5,050 nucleotides of DNA from Verrucomicrobiia bacterium (GTDB lineage Bacteria > Verrucomicrobiota > Verrucomicrobiia > Opitutales > Opitutaceae): positions 1 to 5,050 of the forward strand of contig JAUHWE010000408.1 in the NCBI GenBank assembly GCA_030424825.1. The letters are read 5' to 3'. The notes under the pieces were generated by a model that saw only the letters and a list, made by a program, of their open reading frames with translations, ran no database searches and was not told the origin of the DNA. A program made the position numbers and the translations under genes. Positions 1 to 5,050 of this stretch are shown here, in pieces. The stretch's first letter is position 1. The number at the start of each line of letters is the position of its first letter.

Positions 1-1939
1 CTATCCGGATGGAGCGAACTTTTATGGGATCGAAGGTGTGGCGTCGGAGCTTCTGATAGTTGTCGAAGGGATTTGCTAAAACCGTTTCCTTTCCCTCAGG
101 GTCGACCCCAATTAATTGATAATCGCGGATGGACTCAGGCTGAGCTCCAGAGATCATCTCATTTTGCAGCCAAATCAGCGAGGTCATGGTTACGTCGCGG
201 TGGAGTCCGGTGTCGTGAGTGATTTGAATTTCACTGATTTCGACCGGTCGCTTCCAATCTAGCTGTATCCAAACCTTATCACTGCCGAGAGACGCCATCC
301 AGCGATTGTTATATTCGCCTGGCAAATCATAGGTTTGTCCGGTGAGAATGTTTTCGGGAGCCGATTGGGAGGTGGACGATGAAGCGGTAACCTTCGCGAT
401 TCGCGCTAGATCCGTTTTGTCCTCATTCTTCTCTTTTAAGATTAGGGCTCCGTCACGCAAAAGTTGCTGTTTTAGTGACTGCAGATGGCGCTTACTGTTT
501 CTTAGCTCCCTGGGAGAGATGTCTTTTTCCTGGCATTGATGGGCGGCGGTTCCACTGGCTTGCCCAATGGCCGCACAGGTAAGCATTACTCTTAGTGATG
601 AGAATGCCACATGGCTCGCGCTGACGTTTCGGCCCGCCATTAAAAGATTGTCCAAATTTTTAGAATACAAACTTCCAAATGGAATATTGTAGGCTTCGGG
701 ATAATTTATTTGCTGGGCAGGCTTTCTATCTGTGGCATCAAAGCCTTCCGCAGGATGGTCATCCAGCGACCAGCCACCAAAGGCCACCGCATCGGGAAAC
801 TTTTTCCATTCACCCATAACATCCTGTTGCGTCAAAATCGTGTCTCCAATGAGGCGGCGCGAATCGCGTTTGCCGGGAACCATGCCTACCGAGTCGAGGG
901 CCCAGTTCTTGGCATTCGGAAATTCGCCGCTGTTCTTGATGTAGTCCCAGACGCCGAGCACAATCGACAAAAGCTCGAACCGCAAACGCTCATTATCTCG
1001 AATCGTATCATAGACTCCTCCGAGCTCAATCCACCAAAACCCATACTCAAATGTGGACGTCCTAACCCCGCGAAGTTTCAAGTCTTCAGCCGTGATCTTT
1101 CGTGCCCAAGAGGGGGCTTCGTAGTGCATGTTCCTATCGTGCTCACGAGCAGTGAACAGAATAGATGAACCCTGGGTGGTACCGGGCGGGTCGTAATCCG
1201 CCAGTGATTCTCCGAATTCCTTCGACGATTCCCGGCCGACTCGAAATTCTGCGCCCGCTTCCATGCCTAAGCGACTGTCTCCTGTAGAATCTATGAATAC
1301 TTTGCTGCTTATGTGATACAGGTGCTCGGTTTTATCACATCGGGCCCAGGCGGACTCGATCTTGTTTCCTTTCTTTTCCACCCGGTATACGGAAGTGTCG
1401 AGAAGGAGTTTTATATTGGGCTCGCGGATAACTTTGTCGTAGAGTATTAAGTCCCATATTTCCCAGCTGTATTGTTCATTCTGGTACGCGTTCTCAAGGC
1501 AGATTTCTTCAATAACGCCTCCCTCCCGAAATCCGAATCGAGATCCTCTCGGATGCATCTTAACTTCGCTGCTAGAATTGCCCCCGAGACGGCTGCGATC
1601 TTGAACGAGAATCACTCGCGAACCAAGACGAGCGGCGCTGATCGCGGCACAAACACCAGCGAGTCCACCTCCTGCGACTAGGATGTCCGATTGGAGCTCC
1701 ACGACCCGCATGTTCGGGTCGCTAGAGGCCACATTAGTTTGCGCATCATCCGGAGCCAGCTCATCAAGGCGTGGGGACACGTCTTCTCTTAGTACGAAAG
1801 GATCATTGCCAGAGGCAAGCGCCTGTGGGGCCTTTACGAAAAGGCTGTAGCCCGTGAAGGCTGCGGCTCCCGTTAGGAATTTTCTACGACTCTCGTTGGG
1901 GATGTCGTGTGGTTGTTCGGGCGTTTTATCCATATCCAT
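1..1939 (-). CDS. Tat-exported FAD-dependent oxidoreductase with discoidin-like C-terminal domain (3' end outside window)
   Basis: Seen: 646 uninterrupted codons run from ATG at 1939 to the left edge, with no stop reached. Residues 17-22 read SRRKFL, a twin-arginine motif, followed by a hydrophobic stretch and a candidate cleavage site after ALA (40-42). A Rossmann FAD-binding loop follows (GGGLAG, 90-95), and the next strand ends at D114 rather than the usual Glu; then comes LGGNSSSE (118-125). A second conserved block starts at MAGRN (434-438), matching the C-terminal FAD-contact region of the FAD_oxidored family (PF12831 type). From about residue 520 the chain resembles an F5/8 type C (discoidin) beta-sandwich, with ENILTG and WIQLDW. 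Known: such proteins are numerous in Verrucomicrobiota and Planctomycetota, mostly with undefined substrates. Inferred: a periplasmic oxidoreductase folded with FAD before export, perhaps carbohydrate-related. An alternative in-frame ATG lies at 1933. Neither start has a clear Shine-Dalgarno site. Substrate is unknown. Confidence 0.9.
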   Translation of the reverse strand, partial: MDMDKTPEQPHDIPNESRRKFLTGAAAFTGYSLFVKAPQALASGNDPFVLREDVSPRLDELAPDDAQTNVASSDPNMRVVELQSDILVAGGGLAGVCAAISAARLGSRVILVQDRSRLGGNSSSEVKMHPRGSRFGFREGGVIEEICLENAYQNEQYSWEIWDLILYDKVIREPNIKLLLDTSVYRVEKKGNKIESAWARCDKTEHLYHISSKVFIDSTGDSRLGMEAGAEFRVGRESSKEFGESLADYDPPGTTQGSSILFTAREHDRNMHYEAPSWARKITAEDLKLRGVRTSTFEYGFWWIELGGVYDTIRDNERLRFELLSIVLGVWDYIKNSGEFPNAKNWALDSVGMVPGKRDSRRLIGDTILTQQDVMGEWKKFPDAVAFGGWSLDDHPAEGFDATDRKPAQQINYPEAYNIPFGSLYSKNLDNLLMAGRNVSASHVAFSSLRVMLTCAAIGQASGTAAHQCQEKDISPRELRNSKRHLQSLKQQLLRDGALILKEKNEDKTDLARIAKVTASSSTSQSAPENILTGQTYDLPGEYNNRWMASLGSDKVWIQLDWKRPVEISEIQITHDTGLHRDVTMTSLIWLQNEMISGAQPESIRDYQLIGVDPEGKETVLANPFDNYQKLRRHTFDPIKVRSIRI

Positions 1940-1958
1940 CGGTCTTATTGGGTTTAAG

Positions 1959-1973
1959 CTTCAACCATTGAAG
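1959..1973. promoter_or_regulatory. Palindrome CTTCAA-CCA-TTGAAG, candidate operator (proximal copy)
   Basis: This is a perfect 6-bp inverted repeat around a 3-nt centre, about 20 nt upstream of the oxidoreductase start at 1939. Its 11-bp core, TCAACCATTGA, recurs at 2036-2046 with one base changed. Repetition of a palindromic core within one intergenic region suggests a transcription-factor site, and the position next to the start codon would suit repression. The factor is unknown; no regulator for it is encoded nearby on clear evidence. Confidence 0.4.
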
Positions 1974-2035
1974 GGGTAGGGCACAATTTCCCAGAAACAA
2001 TACCATAGGTCTTGATCTGGCAAATGGATAAATGG

Positions 2036-2046
2036 TCAACCGTTGA
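2036..2046. promoter_or_regulatory. Palindrome TCAAC-C-GTTGA, candidate operator (distal copy)
   Basis: This is a perfect 5-bp inverted repeat around one base, identical to the proximal core except at a single position. The centres of the two copies are 75 bp apart, close to seven helical turns, which would place them on the same DNA face. Read on the minus strand, it contains TTGACC, which resembles a -35 element, but no good -10 hexamer was found at 16-18 bp from it. Confidence 0.38.
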
Positions 2047-2047
2047 G

Positions 2048-2074
2048 TCGATAAAACCGCCAATATCTTATCGA
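2048..2074. repeat. Inverted repeat TCGATAA-N13-TTATCGA
   Basis: A 7-bp perfect inverted repeat with a 13-nt spacer starts two bases beyond the distal TCAAC palindrome. It could be a second regulator site with well-separated half-sites, or a hairpin in a transcript. No T-run follows on either strand, so an intrinsic terminator for the upstream ferredoxin gene is not supported. The rest of this intergenic stretch, 2075-2206, shows no other clear signal. Confidence 0.3.
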
Positions 2075-2206
2075 TCAGTTTCGCGGATCAGGAGCTTTAA
2101 TTGAAACAGAAAGCTACGAGGCGACTAGTCATTGGAAACGCTTTCGAACTTCGTACAAAAGCCTAAGATTGAGGATGTAGAAGTTGGCTTAAAGAGATAC
2201 CATAAA

Positions 2207-2452
2207 TCAAGTCGTGCAGCTTCCGCCCACTCTTCCGATGGCCTCCACGGGGCATTCCTCAAGAGCTTCTTCGACAACTTCAAGTTCCTCCGCTGTCTCT
2301 GGTTGGCGGTAAACATAGTTGTGATCTCCATCTTCAGAAGTCCTAAACGAAGTTGGTGCAATTTCGTCGCATTTGCTACAGCCAATGCATCCATCATCTA
2401 CGAAAAACTCGCCAGGAGCGTTTTCGGGGAATCGTTCTTCAAAACTAGCCAT
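2207..2452 (-). CDS. Small acidic [4Fe-4S] ferredoxin
   Basis: This 81-residue protein has the single-cluster ferredoxin pattern C22-x2-C25-x2-C28 (CIGCSKC), with the fourth ligand at C67 followed by Pro (ECP, 66-68). Length and motif order match the one-cluster bacterial ferredoxins of the Bacillus type (about 80 residues), in which the second cluster site is degenerate. The 39-residue gap between C28 and C67 is filled by an acidic region with many Glu residues. An extra Cys (C79) lies near the C-terminus and is not expected to bind the cluster. The protein should be a soluble cytoplasmic one-electron carrier; its partner enzyme is not in the window. The start is supported by an AAGGA Shine-Dalgarno site 8 nt upstream. 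It is divergent from the LysR gene, 79 bp apart, which suggests control by that regulator. Confidence 0.93.
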   Translation of the reverse strand: MASFEERFPENAPGEFFVDDGCIGCSKCDEIAPTSFRTSEDGDHNYVYRQPETAEELEVVEEALEECPVEAIGRVGGSCTT

Positions 2453-2460
2453 ATCTGATA

Positions 2461-2465
2461 TCCTT
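2461..2465 (-). promoter_or_regulatory. Ribosome binding site of ferredoxin gene (AAGGA)
   Basis: Read on the minus strand, AAGGA is followed by an 8-nt spacer and the ATG at 2452. It is the only clear Shine-Dalgarno site in the window and fixes the ferredoxin start. Confidence 0.75.
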
Positions 2466-2493
2466 TCTTAGATTTCATTTTTTGTTCGGTACG

Positions 2494-2524
2494 ATTGTAT
2501 TCGAAATATTCTGTTGCGCATAAT
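2494..2524. promoter_or_regulatory. Overlapping divergent promoter elements (ferredoxin / LysR)
   Basis: On the minus strand TACAAT (2499-2494) matches the -10 consensus at five of six positions and would start ferredoxin transcription near 2487, leaving a leader of about 35 nt; its -35 region is poor. On the plus strand TTGTAT (2495-2500), 18 nt, then CATAAT (2519-2524) forms a candidate promoter for the LysR gene. The -35 of one promoter would thus coincide with the -10 of the other, so the two could not both be occupied by polymerase at once. A LysR-type T-N11-A site was looked for; only weakly dyadic matches were found. Confidence 0.3.
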
Positions 2525-2531
2525 ACATTAA

Positions 2532-3470
2532 ATGCATACATTATTGCTAATAATGCAAAAGTACCTCAAGCGTGTCCCCTTCGATATCTACGAGCTCCAT
2601 CTATTCCAGGAGGTCGCCCGTAGAGAAAGCTTCACCAAAGCCGCCTCAAATCTGGGAATGTCTCAAAGTGCGTTGACCCGGAAAATTCAGGGAATGGAAA
2701 GCAAGCTAGATATAGCTCTATTCGAACGGTCGACCCGTAAAGTCAGGCTCACCGAAGCAGGAAGGTTTCTATGTCTACAATCAGACTCGATTCTCCATCA
2801 TGTGGATACGACTTTGATAAGACTACAGGAAAAATTCGAACTCGCCCCAAAGCAGATTAGAATAGGGGTATCGAAAACGGTGAGCATGTCTTATCTTCCC
2901 GGATTCTTTTCCACCTACAAAAAACAATTTCCTGAAACCCGAGTTCTTGTTTGCCAAGACACTAGCAACGATATCGTTTCGAAACTAGAGAGTTCCGAAA
3001 TGGACATTGGGATTATTGGAGCTCCTAAGCGAAATCCGAGCTCATTGAAAGTCATGGAATCATTCAAAGACAGATTCGCCTTTATCTTCCCTGACGAGCA
3101 AGGGATCCCGCCAAGAATTACACCTACATCGCTTCGGTCGTTTTCAGAAAAACTCGAATTACCGTGGCTTCAAATATCGCGAAACTCTAATACTGCGGGA
3201 AACCTAGAATCATGGCTATCAAAACGTGGCCTAGCTTTCGAATCCGATATGGAGCTCGATTCCTTTGACCTGATTGCAAATCTCGTATCGCTTGGCATGG
3301 GTTATAGCTGCGTGCCGATCAGGTCGCTAGCGCCCTACAATCGAAAAAAAAAGATCCAGCGGTTCAGCTTAAGAGACTCATTCACACGGGAAATTGTAGT
3401 CCTGGCGAGCAAGACAGTAAAGTTAGAAGACCACATCAGAAAGTTCATCGAGCTGATACCTTTTAGCTAA
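2532..3470 (+). CDS. LysR-family transcriptional regulator
   Basis: This 312-residue protein has the LysR layout and normal family length. The N-terminal winged helix-turn-helix covers about residues 20-80: LFQEVARRESFTKAAS, then the recognition helix region MSQSALTRKIQGME (43-56), then LFERSTRKVRLTEAG (63-77). A linker helix follows, and a periplasmic-binding-like effector domain begins near residue 107 with IRIGVS. It includes MDIGII, the usual strand before the ligand cleft. The protein should bind DNA as a tetramer and respond to an unidentified small molecule. It is divergent from the ferredoxin gene, the usual arrangement for a LysR regulator and its target. The start is uncertain: ATG at 2532 would be almost leaderless from the predicted promoter, while ATG at 2553 (Met8) gives an N-terminus closer to the family. 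Neither has a Shine-Dalgarno site. Confidence 0.95.
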   Translation: MHTLLLIMQKYLKRVPFDIYELHLFQEVARRESFTKAASNLGMSQSALTRKIQGMESKLDIALFERSTRKVRLTEAGRFLCLQSDSILHHVDTTLIRLQEKFELAPKQIRIGVSKTVSMSYLPGFFSTYKKQFPETRVLVCQDTSNDIVSKLESSEMDIGIIGAPKRNPSSLKVMESFKDRFAFIFPDEQGIPPRITPTSLRSFSEKLELPWLQISRNSNTAGNLESWLSKRGLAFESDMELDSFDLIANLVSLGMGYSCVPIRSLAPYNRKKKIQRFSLRDSFTREIVVLASKTVKLEDHIRKFIELIPFS

Positions 3471-3489
3471 CAGCTCAGCTTGAGATTAG
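3467..3489 (+). terminator. Weak hairpin at the end of the LysR gene
   Basis: CTAA (3467-3470) can pair with TTAG (3486-3489), and CTCA (3474-3477) with TGAG (3481-3484) around a GCT loop. The stem is short, interrupted, and overlaps the stop codon, and only a poor T-rich tract follows. It is the best terminator candidate between the LysR gene and the next cassette, but it is not strong. Confidence 0.2.
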
Positions 3490-3702
3490 TTTCGTACGTT
3501 TTGGTCGTGGATGGTTTAAGGTGGTTTAGGTGAGAGTTGAGGTTCGCAGATCGACTTGTGACTTTGTCTTTTTGGCGTTTATCGATTTTCACTTTTTCAA
3601 AGCTTACCCCAAATTTGAATTGGCATATTCTTCGATTGTCGCATCGTAATGACGTGCCTACCCTGTTTACCCGGCGCTCCAGCTTTCGCGTTTCCAAATC
3701 AC
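3490..3702. other. Intergenic stretch without a recognisable gene
   Basis: Open frames here on either strand are short, lack ribosome binding sites and resemble no family I know. The stretch holds a small G-rich tandem repeat (3513-3532) and T-rich runs around 3565-3600. A loose promoter-like TTGGCA occurs at 3620-3625, with a poor -10 near 3645. The promoter for the downstream two-gene cassette should lie in this region, but I cannot place it with confidence. Confidence 0.5.
3513..3532 (+). repeat. Short G-rich tandem repeat (GGTTTA-type units)
   Basis: GGTTTAAGGT is directly followed by GGTTTAGGTG, two 10-bp units that differ by one A insertion. Together with neighbouring GG pairs from 3509 the strand has five GG runs in 22 nt. 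This could be chance or a weak two-tier quadruplex; no function can be assigned. Confidence 0.4.
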
Positions 3703-4092
3703 ATGAGCTACGACCTTTTCTTCACTTCCCCAGATATTTCGCTTGAGCAGTTCACGGACTATTTCTCGTCGAACCCCCTCTATGAGATAAATAGTGGGCA
3801 AGCGTGGTATTCGAATGAAACTACAGGTGTGTACTTTTCTTTTGAGCACAATTGTGAATCAAAAAAGGCGGATATGGTTTGAGAGTACTCGGTCGACTTT
3901 AGGCGAAGTTTCTATCTTCCATACTACTTTGTGTTGGAATTTGAGCCAAAGGCTAGGATATTCATACGTCACTTCAATCCCTCAATCTATGACTATCAGA
4001 GTAGAGGGATGTTTATCGGACCGTATACGAAAAATGGATTTGTTGAATATATTAAGAAAGGCGAATTGAAATTGGTTAGTAATTACAATTGA
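3703..4092 (+). pseudogene. Conserved small hypothetical protein ('MSYDL-F' type) interrupted by an in-frame TGA
   Basis: Seen: the frame opens MSYDLFFTSP, runs 59 codons (including GVYFSFE, 42-48), meets TGA at 3880-3882, and continues in the same frame with EYSVDF to a TGA at 4090-4092. That is 129 codons in total. Family, from memory: the first half resembles small proteins that begin MSYDLYF and contain 'YxNEDTGVYF-F'. The second half (FEPKARIFIRHF, then SIYDYQSRGM and GPYTKNGF) resembles the latter part of the same family (EAEPEV-AFV-HFDL, DPQ, GPYS-EGF). Both halves therefore look like one gene, with no frameshift. Inferred: a recent nonsense mutation (TGG to TGA would be one step), a sequencing error, or readthrough. 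The intact terminal stop overlaps the next ATG, so this was, or is, the first gene of a coupled pair. An upstream ATG at 3649 is in frame, but the family N-terminus supports 3703. No Shine-Dalgarno site is seen. Function unknown; no signal peptide or membrane segment. Confidence 0.6.
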
Positions 4093-5050
4093 TGAGTAAG
4101 AAAACTCAAGCCACATACAAACTCTTTACTGAAAAAGACTGTCTTCGGATTGAGAGATGGGCACGAAAAGCGAATTTTCACTCTATTTTATCGTTATTTG
4201 AGAAACATCCTCGCCGTCTTGAAATCAGACGACCATTGTTGCTCGGAAGCAATGGCGTTGAAGAGGTTTTTATCGAGGGTCTAGTAACTCGAATTGGGAT
4301 AGCTAGGATCGTTCGCCACTTAGATGAACCTTTTAATCCGTATTGTTCACGGACGCGGACACACTGCTTCGAAATACAAAAAGAAGATCTTTCAGCTGAG
4401 ATTGATGGAACGTTCTACTCGCATAATCGAAGGGGCTCGGGAAAGGTGTGCTTTGCAGCCAATCACAGTAACTGCAGCTCGAAGATTGCAAAATCCCATC
4501 TTATTCAAAAGGCTCTTTTGAGACAAATTTCATCAAAAGGAAAAGTCTTTGAGATAAATCCCTCTATTTTCCGTGGCAACGAATCTGATATTATAATCTG
4601 GCCGACGTTAGTCGGTGTTGGAGATGCAACTACGTTTACGGGCTTTTGTGAAGAACATGACAATAAGATATTTTCTCCAATCGAAGACACTCCTTTCGAA
4701 TCTACTCCCGAGTCGCTGTTCTTATACTCCTATCGAGCGCTTTGCTCTTCTCTTTACAATACACAATACCGCTTCGAAATGATCAGAGCGGCTAGGGATG
4801 CTGTGAAGGCAAAGCAATCTCCTCCCTCTTTTATAGACAAAGACATCTTCGGGAATGAATTGAACCATCGCGAACTACTTGCCGCCAAATCACGCTGGGA
4901 TCGAATTCTCGATTTTGCGGTGAGCAACGGCAATGAGTTTTCCGAATATAGCTACAACATGGTGGTTTCGCGGATAGGGGAGAGTGACACGCTTTCCCTC
5001 CACGTTGCCCGTGGGTCTGGGGAAGCTTACAGTTGGTGTAACACTGCGGG
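4092..5050 (+). CDS. Uncharacterised protein with a Cys/His zinc-like pattern (3' end outside window)
   Basis: Seen: the frame is open from ATG at 4092 to the right edge, 319 codons plus two bases. Its A is the last base of the preceding gene's TGA stop (TGATG overlap), implying one transcript and translational coupling; there is no convincing Shine-Dalgarno site. The N-terminal 115 residues are basic and recall nothing specific. The core has C120-x7-C128, then SH (135-136) in KSHLIQKALLR, and later GFCEEHDNKIFSPIE (184-198) with C186 and H189-D190. Next comes a helical stretch LFLYSYRALCSSLY. Family, from memory: this order (Cys pair, S-H-x-I-x-K, then GFC-x2-HD-x3-F-x-PIE) recurs in unnamed hypothetical proteins. 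The Cys/His spacing suggests a zinc-binding treble-clef or HNH-like site, but a full catalytic HNH motif is not evident. Inferred: a zinc-stabilised protein, possibly nucleic-acid acting. Function unknown. Confidence 0.82.
   Translation, partial: MSKKTQATYKLFTEKDCLRIERWARKANFHSILSLFEKHPRRLEIRRPLLLGSNGVEEVFIEGLVTRIGIARIVRHLDEPFNPYCSRTRTHCFEIQKEDLSAEIDGTFYSHNRRGSGKVCFAANHSNCSSKIAKSHLIQKALLRQISSKGKVFEINPSIFRGNESDIIIWPTLVGVGDATTFTGFCEEHDNKIFSPIEDTPFESTPESLFLYSYRALCSSLYNTQYRFEMIRAARDAVKAKQSPPSFIDKDIFGNELNHRELLAAKSRWDRILDFAVSNGNEFSEYSYNMVVSRIGESDTLSLHVARGSGEAYSWCNTA

Noticed and set aside
710..1168. Plus-strand open frame of 152 residues within the oxidoreductase region
   Set aside because: Antisense to a well-supported, continuous oxidoreductase frame; composition is not protein-like.
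2073..2091. Direct repeat GATCAG spaced by 13 bp
   Set aside because: Six bases repeated once is within chance expectation and has no third copy.
2132..2458. Plus-strand open frame of 108 residues antisense to the ferredoxin
   Set aside because: Shadow of the ferredoxin coding sequence; no Shine-Dalgarno site and no family resemblance.
3620..3650. Promoter TTGGCA with a -10 near TCGTAA/CGTAAT for the two-gene cassette
   Set aside because: The -10 candidates match poorly and need an 18-19 nt spacer, so this was kept only as a remark in the intergenic entry.
3467..3697. Minus-strand open frame of 76 residues downstream of the LysR gene
   Set aside because: Basic, low-information sequence without a ribosome binding site or recognisable motif; it overlaps the end of the LysR gene.
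3640..3702. Integron attC-like or phage attachment site ahead of the small gene
   Set aside because: No paired R/L core sites, no repeat of the segment elsewhere in the window, and no integrase.
3880..3930. TGA at 3880 as a selenocysteine codon
   Set aside because: No bacterial SECIS-like stem-loop follows at the right distance; there is only the 8-bp palindrome GAGTACTC. The family has no redox Cys expected at this position.

Overview
The window looks like chromosomal DNA from a Gram-negative bacterium with moderate GC content, most plausibly Verrucomicrobiota (Opitutae-like) or a related Planctomycetota/Lentisphaerota lineage. This is an inference. The main clue is a Tat-exported FAD-dependent oxidoreductase with a discoidin-like C-terminal domain, a type abundant in those groups. 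Shine-Dalgarno sites are scarce here: only the ferredoxin gene has a clear one. No rRNA, tRNA, insertion sequence, integrase or CRISPR array was found.

Layout. (1) Positions 1-1939, minus strand: a secreted FAD-dependent oxidoreductase, uninterrupted over 646 codons, with its C-terminus beyond the left edge. (2) Positions 1940-2206: an intergenic stretch with two near-identical palindromes (core TCAACCRTTGA) and a third dyad, which together look like a regulatory region for the oxidoreductase. (3) Positions 2207-2452, minus strand: a small acidic ferredoxin with a single [4Fe-4S] cluster. (4) Positions 2453-2531: a compact divergent promoter region. (5) Positions 2532-3470, plus strand: a LysR-family regulator transcribed away from the ferredoxin and probably controlling it, itself, or both. 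(6) Positions 3471-3702: no gene. (7) Positions 3703-4092, plus strand: a small conserved hypothetical protein (the 'MSYDL-F' type) split by an in-frame TGA at codon 60; the reading frame and family resemblance continue on the far side. (8) Position 4092 to the right edge, plus strand: a large uncharacterised protein with a Cys/His pattern (C-x7-C-x7-H, then C-x2-H-D), open at the window end. Its ATG shares one base with the stop codon of the previous gene.

How the genes may work together. The LysR gene and ferredoxin form a classic divergent regulator-target pair. The oxidoreductase has its own upstream region and appears to be a separate unit. The last two genes form a tightly coupled cassette of unknown role and are the least explained part of the window. 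A two-component accessory module, for example toxin-immunity-like or defence-associated, is possible but not demonstrated. The internal stop in its first gene is the most unusual observation here.
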